Part shown: piece after piece, positions 40,780 through 47,877 of the stretch
Layout of the letters: the number at the start of each line of letters is the position of its first letter
Numbering within the stretch: position 1 is the first letter of the stretch
Source: Nocardioides okcheonensis
Lineage (GTDB): Bacteria > Actinomycetota > Actinomycetes > Propionibacteriales > Nocardioidaceae
Direction of reading: 5' to 3'
Assembly (NCBI RefSeq): GCF_020991065.1
Contig: NZ_CP087710.1
Coordinates: 2,046,001 to 2,110,000 of the forward strand
DNA length: 64,000 nt
Notes under the pieces: generated by a model
The model's database searches: none
What the model was told of the DNA's origin: nothing
Seen by the model: the letters and a program-made list of their open reading frames with translations, nothing else
Position numbers and translations under genes: made by a program

Positions 40780-41711
40780 CGCTCGACCGGTCGGCGTACG
40801 ACCGCCTGCCGGCGCAGGTGCTGGACGCCGTCCCCGCGCCCTCCGACGTCGCGGTCGACGAGGCGCTCGACCTGCTCGCCTCGCGGCCGCTGGTCGTGCT
40901 GACCGGTGCCGGGCTGTCGACCGACTCGGGCATCCCCGACTACCGCGGGCCGGGGGCGCCGACCCGCGCGCCGATGACCTACCAGGAGTTCGTGGCGACG
41001 CCCGAGGCGCAGCAGCGCTACTGGGCGCGCAGCCACCTCGGCTGGCAGCGGATGGGACGGGCGCTGCCCAACGACGGCCACCGCGCGCTCGCCGCGCTCG
41101 ACCCGGGGCTGCTGATCACCCAGAACGTCGACGGGCTGCACGAGGCCGCCGGCTCGCGGCAGGTCGTCGCGCTGCACGGCCGGGTCTCGGAGGTGGTCTG
41201 CCTCGGGTGCCGCGCGACGTCCTCGCGGGCCGACCTCGAGCGCGAGCTCGACGCGCTCAACCCCGGCTGGCTGGAGCGGCACGGCTGGGTCGAGTCACGC
41301 CCCGACGGCGACGTCGACCTCGACGACACGGCCGACTTCGTGGTGCCGCGCTGCGGCTGCGGCGGCCCGCTCAAGCCGCACGTGGTGTTCTTCGGCGAGA
41401 ACGTCCCGCCGGACCGGGTCGCGCGCTGCTACGCCGCGGTGGAGGCGCTCGGCACCGACGGTGCGCTGCTGGTCGCGGGGTCGTCGCTGACGGTGATGAG
41501 CGGCCTGCGGTTCGTGAAGCGGGCCGCGGCCGGGGGCACGCCGATCGTCGTGGTGAACCGCGGCGCGACCCGCGGCGACCCGCTGGCGACGTACAAGCTC
41601 GAGGTGGGGTGCAGCGAGTTCCTCGGGCGACTTGTCAGGCGTTCGCTGAACATGTCAGGGCGTGCACGGCCTGACATGTTCAGCGATCCCCGGCCAGCCG
41701 GGGATCGCTGA
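40776..41711 (+). CDS. Sir2-family NAD-dependent protein deacylase
   Basis: A 311-residue sirtuin. NAD-binding motifs are GAGLSTDSGIPDYRG (residues 44-58) and TQNVDGLH (115-122), with catalytic His134 (ALHGRVS). Zinc cysteines are Cys142/Cys145 and Cys193/Cys195. Sirtuins remove acyl groups from lysines using NAD. GTG start at 40776 overlaps the DUF2277 stop. The last about 21 residues (from LNMSGRARPDMFS) are encoded by two overlapping inverted repeats and look like an unnatural tail added by a hairpin insertion rather than family sequence. Confidence 0.9.
   Translation: MTLDRSAYDRLPAQVLDAVPAPSDVAVDEALDLLASRPLVVLTGAGLSTDSGIPDYRGPGAPTRAPMTYQEFVATPEAQQRYWARSHLGWQRMGRALPNDGHRALAALDPGLLITQNVDGLHEAAGSRQVVALHGRVSEVVCLGCRATSSRADLERELDALNPGWLERHGWVESRPDGDVDLDDTADFVVPRCGCGGPLKPHVVFFGENVPPDRVARCYAAVEALGTDGALLVAGSSLTVMSGLRFVKRAAAGGTPIVVVNRGATRGDPLATYKLEVGCSEFLGRLVRRSLNMSGRARPDMFSDPRPAGDR
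41644..41709. terminator. Two overlapping perfect hairpins across the sirtuin 3' end
   Basis: Hairpin 1 has 16-bp arms, CGCTGAACATGTCAGG to CCTGACATGTTCAGCG (41644-41685). Hairpin 2 has 13-bp arms, AGCGATCCCCGGC to GCCGGGGATCGCT (41682-41709). They share four bases, so only one can be fully formed. They lie between convergent sir2 and ideR and probably terminate both. Confidence 0.75.
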
Positions 41712-41720
41712 GGACCGCCC

Positions 41721-42401
41721 TCAGCGGCTCACGAAGATGTGCTCGGCGGCGTCGGGGACCAGCTCGGCGCTCTCCCCGCCGGAGCCGATCAGGATGCCCT
41801 CGTCGGTGCGGGCGATGGTGACAGACCGACCGGGGAGCGCGCCGACGCGGCGCAGCAGCCCCATCAGCTCCTCGTCCTTCTGCATCTCCTCGGAGATGCG
41901 GCGCACGTGCACCATCGCCTCGTCGGGACGGGCGGCCGACGACAGCGAGACGACGTCGGCCATGAACGCCTCCGACACCTGGTCGCCGAGCTCGTCGAGG
42001 CCGGGGATCGGGTTGCCGTAGGGCGACTCGGTGGGGTGGTCGAGCAGCTCGAGCAGGCGGCGCTCGACGGTCTCGGAGATCACGTGCTCCCAGCGGCACG
42101 CCTCGGCGTGGACGAGCTCCCAGTCGAGGCCGATGACGTCGGTGAGCAGGCGCTCGGCGAGGCGGTGCTTGCGCATCACGCGGGTGGCGAGCAGCAGGCC
42201 CTCCTCGGTCAGCTCGAGGTGCCGGTCGCCCTGCACGGTCAGCAGTCCGTCGCGCTCCATCCGGGCGACCGTCTGCGACACCGTGGGGCCGGACTGGTGC
42301 AGCCGCTCGGCGATCCGGGCGCGCAACGGAACGATCCCCTCCTCCACGAGCTCGTAGATCGTGCGGAGGTACATCTCGGTGGTGTCGATGAGGTCACTCA
42401 C
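41721..42401 (-). CDS. DtxR/IdeR-family iron-dependent repressor
   Basis: A 226-residue metal-dependent regulator of the DtxR/IdeR/DmdR class. It begins SDLIDTTEMYLRTIYELVEEGIVP; the helix-turn-helix is AERLHQSGPTVSQTVARMERDGL. The metal site block EACRWEHVISE includes the Cys-Glu-His triad that distinguishes iron-type DtxR/IdeR from manganese-type MntR, and an SH3-like C-terminal domain is present. With Fe(II) it would repress iron-uptake genes. GTG 42401 matches the family N-terminus; an ATG nine bases upstream is also possible. It is divergent from the hotdog-fold gene with about 65 bp between. Confidence 0.9.
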   Translation of the reverse strand: MSDLIDTTEMYLRTIYELVEEGIVPLRARIAERLHQSGPTVSQTVARMERDGLLTVQGDRHLELTEEGLLLATRVMRKHRLAERLLTDVIGLDWELVHAEACRWEHVISETVERRLLELLDHPTESPYGNPIPGLDELGDQVSEAFMADVVSLSSAARPDEAMVHVRRISEEMQKDEELMGLLRRVGALPGRSVTIARTDEGILIGSGGESAELVPDAAEHIFVSR

Positions 42402-42465
42402 GGGGCTCATTCTGTCCCATCCGGCAACTGCCGCCGACCGCGCGACCCGTGGCACAGTGAGCCCG

Positions 42466-43278
42466 GTGACCGATCTCATCGTCCCGCGCCGGTTCTGCGG
42501 GCCGCCCGACTCCGGCAACGGCGGTTGGACCGCCGGGGCCCTCGCCGCGCTCGACGTCGCCGACTCCCCCGCGGACCACGCCGACCGGTGGCCCGCCATC
42601 GAGGTGTCGCTGCGCCGGCCGCCGCCGCTGGACACCCCGATGCTCGTCACCGCCGACGACGGGGTGACCACCGCGTGGGCCGACGGCGAGGCCGTCGCGA
42701 CCGCCCGCCGGGCGACCGCCGACCCGGTCACCGTCGAGCGGGTCGACCCGGAGCGCGCGGCGGCGGCCGAGGCCGCGTACCCGGGCCTGCGGTTCCACCC
42801 GTTCCCGACCTGCTTCGCGTGCGGCACCGACCGCGAGCCCGGCGACGGGCTGCGGATCTTCCCGGGTGCGGTCGCCCGGGAGGCCGGGGCCGGGCACGAG
42901 TCCGACGCGACGGGCGACCTGGTCGCGGCGACCTGGACCCCGGACGGGAGCCTCGCCGAGGACTGGCACGCCTACGGCGACGACCTGCGCCGCGCGTCCC
43001 TCGCGGCGACCTGGGCGGCGCTCGACTGCATCGGCGGCTGGGCCGGCGACCTCACCGAGCGGCTGATGGTGCTCGGCCGGATGACCGCCCGCGTCGACGA
43101 CCTCCCGGTCGTGGGCGAGCCGCACGTCGTGGTCGGCGAGGGGCGCGGGCAGGACGGTCGCAAGACCTTCACGGCCGCGACCCTGTACGACGCCGACGGA
43201 CGCGTCGTGGCGACGGCGGAGCACACCTGGATCGCCGTCGACCCCGCGTCGTTCGGCGGGCAGCGCCCGACGGCTTGA
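42466..43278 (+). CDS. Hotdog-fold thioesterase-like protein
   Basis: A 270-residue cytoplasmic protein with features of hotdog acyl-CoA thioesterase-like proteins: an early GNGGWTAGALAALD helix, a beta-rich centre, FPTCFACGTDREPGDGLRIFPG with a CxxC pair, and a second half (AATWAALDCIGGWAGDL, GEGRGQDGRKTFTAATLYDADGRVVATAEHTWI) resembling another hotdog half. No confident catalytic residue is visible. GTG 42466 starts directly before the conserved region. It is divergent from ideR and 33 bp upstream of the GH13 gene, so possibly co-transcribed with it. Confidence 0.65.
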   Translation: MTDLIVPRRFCGPPDSGNGGWTAGALAALDVADSPADHADRWPAIEVSLRRPPPLDTPMLVTADDGVTTAWADGEAVATARRATADPVTVERVDPERAAAAEAAYPGLRFHPFPTCFACGTDREPGDGLRIFPGAVAREAGAGHESDATGDLVAATWTPDGSLAEDWHAYGDDLRRASLAATWAALDCIGGWAGDLTERLMVLGRMTARVDDLPVVGEPHVVVGEGRGQDGRKTFTAATLYDADGRVVATAEHTWIAVDPASFGGQRPTA

Positions 43279-43311
43279 CCCGCTCCCGGGGGGTGTTGGA
43301 AGAATGGGCGC

Positions 43312-44907
43312 ATGGCCGATTTGAACGATCCAAAGACGTACTGGTGGCGCAACGCCGTCGTGTACCAGATCTACGTGCGCAGCTTCGCGGACAGCAACGG
43401 TGACGGTGTGGGCGACCTGCCCGGCATCACCTCGCGACTGCCGCACCTCGCCGACCTCGGCGTCGACGCGTTGTGGATCACGCCGTTCTACACCTCGCCG
43501 CAGCACGACCACGGCTACGACGTCGCCGACTACCGCGACATCGACCCGCTGTTCGGTCAGCTGTCGGACGCCGACGACCTGATCGCCCGCGCCCACGAGC
43601 TGGGCCTGCGCGTCGTGGTGGACCTGGTGCCCAACCACACCTCGAGCGAGCACGAGTGGTTCCAGGCGGCGCTGGCCGCCGGCCCGGGCAGCCCCGAGCG
43701 CGCCCGCTACCTGTTCCGCGACGCCCCCGAGGGCGAGCTCCCCAACAACTGGAGCTCGGTCTTCGGCGGCCCGGCCTGGACCCAGGTCGACGACGGCCAG
43801 TGGTACCTCCACCTCTTCGACTCCACCCAGCCCGACCTCGACTGGCGCAACCCCGAGGTGCCGGAGATGTTCGAGGACGTCCTGCGCTTCTGGCTCGACC
43901 GGGGCGTCGACGGCTTCCGGGTCGACGTGGCCCACGGGCTGTTCAAGGAGGCCTCGCTGCGCGACCAGGTCGTCGAGGAGGGCGAGAAGACCTCGTCGGG
44001 CCAGGTCAACACCGACCACTCGATGGTCTCGCTCGAGATCAAGGACGAGCCGATGTGGGACCAGCCCGAGGTCCACGACGTCTACCGCTCGTGGAGCCGG
44101 GTGCTCGACGAGGCCGGCCCGGACCGGATGGCGGTCGCCGAGGCCTGGACGCAGACCCCGGAGTCGATGGCGAAGTTCGTGCGCCCCGACGAGCTCGACC
44201 AGGCGTTCAACTTCGCCTGGCTGCTGGCCGACTGGTCGGCCGAGTCGTTCGCCGAGGTCATCACCGACACCCTCGCCGCGGTCGAGCCGGTCGGCGCCTC
44301 GCCGACCTGGGTGCTCAGCAACCACGACGTCGTCCGCCACGTCACCCGCTACGGCGGCGGCACCCAGGGCCTGGCCCGCGGTCGGGCGGCGACGCTCACC
44401 ATGCTGGCGCTGCCGGGCTCGAGCTACCTCTACCAGGGCGAGGAGCTCGGCCTCGAGCAGGTCGACGTCGCGCCGGAGTTCCGCCAGGACCCGTCCTACC
44501 TCCGCACCGGCGAGGTCGGCCGCGACGGCTGCCGCGTCCCGATGCCGTGGGGCGGGGACGCCGCGCCGTACGCCTTCGGCCCGGGCACCGCGCAGCCGTG
44601 GCTGCCCCAGCCCGAGGGCTGGGAGGACCTGACCGTCGAGGCGCAGACCGGCGTCGACGGCTCCACCCTGGAGTTCTACCGCGCCGCACTGCACGCCCGC
44701 CGCGAGTTCGCCTGGACGGCCGGCGACGAGGTGACGCTCGTCGACCTCGGCGCCGACGTGCTGGCCTTCACCCGCGGCCCGCTCACCGTGGTGCTCAACT
44801 GCGGCGACGCCCCGGTCGAGCTGCCCGAGGGCGAGCTGCTGCTGGCCAGCGGCCCGCTCGACGGCGCCAAGCTGCCGACCGACACGGCCGCCTGGATCCG
44901 CCGCTGA
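43312..44907 (+). CDS. GH13 alpha-glucosidase (core-genome copy)
   Basis: A 531-residue GH13 enzyme, cytoplasmic, hydrolysing alpha-glucosides. Catalytic blocks are DLVPNHTS, DGFRVDVAHG with nucleophile Asp205, MAVAEAWT with acid/base Glu277 and LSNHDVVRH with His338/Asp339. It shares length and most motifs with the island enzyme at 13695-15344 but is clearly diverged from it in the substrate loops (residues 210-260). No transporter is adjacent. It is followed by a hairpin repeat and a strong terminator. Confidence 0.92.
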   Translation: MADLNDPKTYWWRNAVVYQIYVRSFADSNGDGVGDLPGITSRLPHLADLGVDALWITPFYTSPQHDHGYDVADYRDIDPLFGQLSDADDLIARAHELGLRVVVDLVPNHTSSEHEWFQAALAAGPGSPERARYLFRDAPEGELPNNWSSVFGGPAWTQVDDGQWYLHLFDSTQPDLDWRNPEVPEMFEDVLRFWLDRGVDGFRVDVAHGLFKEASLRDQVVEEGEKTSSGQVNTDHSMVSLEIKDEPMWDQPEVHDVYRSWSRVLDEAGPDRMAVAEAWTQTPESMAKFVRPDELDQAFNFAWLLADWSAESFAEVITDTLAAVEPVGASPTWVLSNHDVVRHVTRYGGGTQGLARGRAATLTMLALPGSSYLYQGEELGLEQVDVAPEFRQDPSYLRTGEVGRDGCRVPMPWGGDAAPYAFGPGTAQPWLPQPEGWEDLTVEAQTGVDGSTLEFYRAALHARREFAWTAGDEVTLVDLGADVLAFTRGPLTVVLNCGDAPVELPEGELLLASGPLDGAKLPTDTAAWIRR

Positions 44908-44912
44908 CGCAG

Positions 44913-44976
44913 GGTATCTGTGGACGTTCTGGTGGGGATTCCGGTCGGAACACCCACCAGAACGTCCGTAGCTACC
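44913..44976. repeat. Dispersed hairpin repeat, family 3, copy 1
   Basis: Arms of 24 bp contain a 15-bp perfect core, GGACGTTCTGGTGGG, and its complement, with an inner TTCCG/CGGAA stem in the loop. A degenerate copy is at 52209-52272. It starts 6 bp after the GH13 stop. Confidence 0.7.
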
Positions 44977-44992
44977 GCACCTTCACGAACGA

Positions 44993-45030
44993 CAGGAGCG
45001 CCCCCAAGCCGATGGCTGGGGGCGCTCCTG
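44993..45030. terminator. Strong bidirectional terminator between GH13 gene and marR
   Basis: A 17-bp stem with a single bulge (CAGGAGCGCCCCCA pairs with its complement) and a 3-nt loop lies between convergent genes. Confidence 0.8.
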
Positions 45031-45045
45031 CGTCGGACGCGGGGG

Positions 45046-45522
45046 TCAGTCGTCCGCGAGGGCCTGGTTGTAGGCCGCCAGCTGCTGGGCGAACGACCGC
45101 AGGTCCGCGTCGGACCAGTCGGCCAGCCGCTCGTCGAACCGGTCCCGGCGGTTCTGGCTCATCACCTCGAGCCGCTCGCGGCCCTCGTCGGTCGCGTCCA
45201 GCAGGATCGCGCGCCGGTCCTCGGCGTTGGGCTTGCGCTCGACCAGGCCGAGGTCGACCAGCGCCTGCACCTGACGGCTCACGCCGCCCTTGTCCATCCC
45301 GAACGCGTCCGACAGGTCGGCGCCGCGCAGCGGCCCGTGGGTCGCGAGGTGGGTGAGGATGAAGTACGTCATCGGGTGCAGCTCCGGGTGGACCTCACGC
45401 GCCCGCTCGGCGATCACCCGCTTCACGCGGCGGATCAGGCTGGCGACCTCGGACTCGATCGCCCGCAGGTCGTCGTTCCTCGTGGTTGTCGTGCTCGCTG
45501 TGCTCATGGTGCCGTCGATCAT
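45046..45522 (-). CDS. MarR-family transcriptional regulator
   Basis: A 158-residue winged-helix regulator. The core is HPMTYFILTHLATHGPLRGADLSDAFGMDKGGVSRQVQALVDLGLVERKPNAEDRRAILLDATDEGRERL (residues about 52-120), a full MarR DNA-binding domain with the DxR wing motif. ATG 45522 overlaps the MFS stop by 4 bp (ATGA); a second ATG at 45507 is possible. Co-transcribed downstream of a drug-type MFS pump, it most likely represses that pump and is released by a toxic ligand. Confidence 0.88.
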   Translation of the reverse strand: MIDGTMSTASTTTTRNDDLRAIESEVASLIRRVKRVIAERAREVHPELHPMTYFILTHLATHGPLRGADLSDAFGMDKGGVSRQVQALVDLGLVERKPNAEDRRAILLDATDEGRERLEVMSQNRRDRFDERLADWSDADLRSFAQQLAAYNQALADD

Positions 45523-47117
45523 CCCTGCTGCGGGGTGGCCGGGGCGACCTCGCCGACCAGCTCGTCCTCGCGCTGGACCGAGGTCCGCAGCGGCACCTCC
45601 TTGATGAAGAGCACTGCGACGAGCGCGCCGATCGCGAAGGGCAGGGCCACGAGGAAGATGTGGCCGGTCGCGTCGCCGTACGCGCTCTCGAAGATCGCAC
45701 GGATCGGGGCGGGCATGGTCGAGACGTCGGGGACGCCGCCGGTCTGGTGCGCGACCTTGTCGGCCAGCGCGGGGTTCGCCGCGACCAGCTCGCCGAGGCC
45801 GGTCTTCACCGAGGCGGAGACCTGGTGGGCCAGCACCGCGCCGAGCGCGGCGATCCCGACGGAGCCGCCGAGCGAGCGGAAGAACGCGACGACGGACGAG
45901 CCGGCGCCCATGTCGGCCAGCGCGATGGTGTTCTGCACGGCCAGCACGAGGTTCTGCATCGTGGCGCCGAGGCCGAGGCCGAGGACCGCCATGAAGATGC
46001 CGGTACGCCACAGCGGGGTGTCCGCGTCGATCGTGGAGAGCAGCGCGAGGCCGGCGATGACGGCCACCATGCCGCCGACCAGCCAGCGCTTCCACACGCC
46101 GGTGTCGGAGATGATCCGACCACTGGTGATGCTCGAGACGAGCAGGCCGCCGACCATGCAGATCGACATCAGGCCGGCCTCGGTCGGGCTCATGTTCTTC
46201 GCCTGCTGGAAGTAGAGGCTGAGGTAGACCGTCGAGCCGAACATCGCGACGCCGATCAGCACCGAGGCGATGGTGGCGAGGGTCAGCGTGCGGTCCTTGA
46301 ACAGGCGCAGCGGGATGACCGGGTCCTTGGCCACGTTGGCCTCGACGTGGATCGCCGCGGCGATCACGGCGACGGCGCCGAGGACGAGCAGTCCGCTGGT
46401 GACGGAGATCCAGTCGAAGTTGATGCCGCCGAGCGAGACCCACACCAGCAGGATCGAGACGCCACCGACGAGCAGGAAGGCGCCGAGGTAGTCGATGCTC
46501 ACGTCACGCTTGACCACCGGCAGGCGCAGGGTCTTCTGCAGCACGACGAAGGCGAGCACGGCGACCGGGAGGCCGGCGAAGAAGCACCAGCGCCAGCCGA
46601 CCGTGTCGACGAGGACGCCACCCACGAGCGGGCCGCTGACCGTGGCGAGGGCGAAGACCGCGCCGATGTAGCCGCTGTAGCGGCCGCGCTCGCGCGGGGA
46701 GACCATCGAGGCGATGACGACCTGCACCAGCGCGGTGAGGCCGCCGACGCCGAGGCCCTGCACGACGCGGGCGCCGATCAGCACCTCCATCGACGGCGCG
46801 AAACCGGCGATCAGCGATCCGGCCGAGAAGATGACGAGCGCCGACTGGACGAGCATCTTCTTGTCGAAGAGGTCGGCGAACTTGCCCCAGATGGGCGTGG
46901 TCGCGGTCATCGCGAGCATGGTCGCGACGACGATCCAGGTGTAGCCGGTCTGGCTGCCCTCGAGGTCGTCGACGATGGTCGGCAGCGCGTTGCTGACGAT
47001 GGTGCTGGACAGCATGGCGACGAACATCGCGAGGAGGAGCCCGCTGAGGGCCTCGAGCACCTGGCGGTGGGTCATCTCTCCGGCCTGCTCGGCGGAGACG
47101 GGGGGAGCCTGGGTCAC
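45519..47117 (-). CDS. DHA2-type MFS multidrug exporter (EmrB/QacA-like, 14 TM)
   Basis: A 532-residue proton-driven efflux protein with about 14 hydrophobic segments. It starts with LEALSGLLLAMFVAMLSSTIVSNALPTIVDDL, the antiporter N-terminus with the DHA2 TALPT-like motif. A motif-A-like loop (PIWGKFADLFDKKMLVQS) follows, and motif C (TVSGPLVGGVLVDTVGWRWCFF) is present. GTG 47117 is chosen because AGAGGA precedes it and the family N-terminus begins soon after. Longer in-frame readings upstream run through tandem repeats and are rejected. Substrates are probably toxic organic compounds. A structured leader region precedes it. Confidence 0.9.
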   Translation of the reverse strand: MTQAPPVSAEQAGEMTHRQVLEALSGLLLAMFVAMLSSTIVSNALPTIVDDLEGSQTGYTWIVVATMLAMTATTPIWGKFADLFDKKMLVQSALVIFSAGSLIAGFAPSMEVLIGARVVQGLGVGGLTALVQVVIASMVSPRERGRYSGYIGAVFALATVSGPLVGGVLVDTVGWRWCFFAGLPVAVLAFVVLQKTLRLPVVKRDVSIDYLGAFLLVGGVSILLVWVSLGGINFDWISVTSGLLVLGAVAVIAAAIHVEANVAKDPVIPLRLFKDRTLTLATIASVLIGVAMFGSTVYLSLYFQQAKNMSPTEAGLMSICMVGGLLVSSITSGRIISDTGVWKRWLVGGMVAVIAGLALLSTIDADTPLWRTGIFMAVLGLGLGATMQNLVLAVQNTIALADMGAGSSVVAFFRSLGGSVGIAALGAVLAHQVSASVKTGLGELVAANPALADKVAHQTGGVPDVSTMPAPIRAIFESAYGDATGHIFLVALPFAIGALVAVLFIKEVPLRTSVQREDELVGEVAPATPQQG

Positions 47118-47297
47118 TGCGTTCCTCTGGTGGATGGTGGTTGCCGTTCGCAATAGTTGTGCTCCACAACCATATGCCGTCGCGGCGTGAGACCCAACTG
47201 CCGGCGGGTGAGACCTGGGCCACACGCTGGTCGTACGAGCCCTGCCTCGGGCCGCGGCAGCGCCTTCCCGGGCCGCGGTGGTTCCTTCCTTCCCCGG

Positions 47298-47385
47298 GCT
47301 GGGGTGGCACCTTCCCCGTGCTGGGGTGGCACCTTCCCCGACCTGCGGTGGCACCTTCCCCGAGCTGCGGTGGCACCTTCCCCGA
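47298..47385. repeat. Tandem 22-bp repeat, four units, upstream of the MFS gene
   Basis: Four units of the form GCTGGGGTGGCACCTTCCCC plus GA/GT occur head to tail, with degenerate units on both sides. Each unit can form a GGGG/CCCC mini-hairpin. Confidence 0.85.
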
Positions 47386-47390
47386 GCTGG

Positions 47391-47485
47391 GGTAGTCCAG
47401 TCAGGGATGGTCGCAAAACCGGCGTCCGGACAGCCATCCCTCACTGGACTACCGCGGCGGGACAGCCATCCCTCACTGGACTACC
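47391..47485. repeat. Inverted repeat with two alternative partner arms
   Basis: The arm at 47391-47410 (GGTAGTCCAGTCAGGGATGG) is complementary, with one mismatch, to 47434-47453 and equally to 47466-47485, which are direct repeats 32 bp apart. Two mutually exclusive hairpins are possible. Confidence 0.8.
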
Positions 47486-47490
47486 CCCGG

Positions 47491-47560
47491 CGGACCCGAC
47501 CCCCGACCCCGGACCCCGACCCCGGACCCCGGACCCGGACCCGGACCCCGGACCCCGGAC
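47491..47560. repeat. GGACCC-type simple repeat
   Basis: About 70 bp of irregular GGACCC/GGACCCC units, purine-pyrimidine biased per strand. It lies between the alternative hairpins and the long stem at 47568. Confidence 0.8.
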
Positions 47561-47567
47561 ATGCAGC

Positions 47568-47631
47568 GACCCGCAGGCCTGCTGCCCCTCGGAGAGGGGC
47601 CCCGGCGGATGTGACCGGGGGCCTGCGGGTC
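47568..47631 (-). other. Long hairpin in the MFS leader region
   Basis: Twelve-base arms GACCCGCAGGCC and GGCCTGCGGGTC enclose a second stem, CCCCTC-GGA-GAGGGG. The stem can be extended by TGCAGC/GGCTGCA pairing that competes with the small hairpin at the leader ORF. It may be a terminator or attenuator in the minus-strand transcript. Confidence 0.5.
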
Positions 47632-47678
47632 GGGTGGCTGCAGTGGATTCGCCGGCAGCTGTCGGCGGACCGGGCTGC

Positions 47679-47717
47679 CTAGCGGGCAGCCACCTCACTC
47701 ATCCGAAAAGAACTCAT
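47679..47717 (-). CDS. Candidate 12-residue leader peptide upstream of the MFS gene
   Basis: ATG 47717 opens a 12-codon frame encoding MSSFRMSEVAAR, closed by TAG. It is preceded by GGGAGGTGATCC, matching the 16S 3' end over 11 nt, by far the strongest ribosome-binding site in the window. The last codons (GGCTGCC) pair with GGCAGCC directly after the stop (stem 47673-47691), so a translating ribosome would open this hairpin. A promoter lies 32 bp upstream of the ATG. This is the arrangement of a translation-dependent attenuator, but no function is shown. Confidence 0.5.
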   Translation of the reverse strand: MSSFRMSEVAAR

Positions 47718-47748
47718 TCCTCGGATCACCTCCCTTCTGTGTGCCTCA

Positions 47749-47777
47749 ACCGTACGTCGCACCGCGGGGTCGCTCAA
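47749..47777 (-). promoter_or_regulatory. Candidate minus-strand promoter for the leader
   Basis: On the minus strand, TTGAGC (47777-47772) and TACGGT (47754-47749) are separated by 17 bp. The predicted transcript would start near 47742, about 25 nt before the leader ATG. Confidence 0.55.
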
Positions 47778-47808
47778 CGGGTTAACCCCGCCGGTCCGGG
47801 GACCGGTC

Positions 47809-47865
47809 ATCTGAGGACGTGGTGCAGCCGATCGGGGGCCTGCGGGCTGCAGGACGTCCTCAGAC
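47809..47865. repeat. Dispersed hairpin repeat, family 2, copy 1
   Basis: CTGAGGACGTGGTGCAGCC pairs with GGCTGCAGGACGTCCTCAG (two mismatches). It starts 12 bp past the stop of the ABC operon and likely terminates it. A second copy is at 52317. Confidence 0.75.
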
Positions 47866-47877
47866 GTCGGAGTGGGG

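Noticed and set aside
47298..47385. Tandem 22-bp units as a CRISPR array
   Set aside because: Units are head-to-tail without unique spacers, and no cas genes are present.
45519..47444. Longer 641-residue reading of the MFS protein
   Set aside because: The extra N-terminus is translated 22-bp tandem repeats (GRCHPS-type) and lies across the structured leader; GTG 47117 has a ribosome-binding site and the family N-terminus.
47647..47682. Plus-strand peptide frame ending in SADRAA opposite the leader ORF
   Set aside because: No ribosome-binding site or promoter on that strand; the minus-strand ORF has both.
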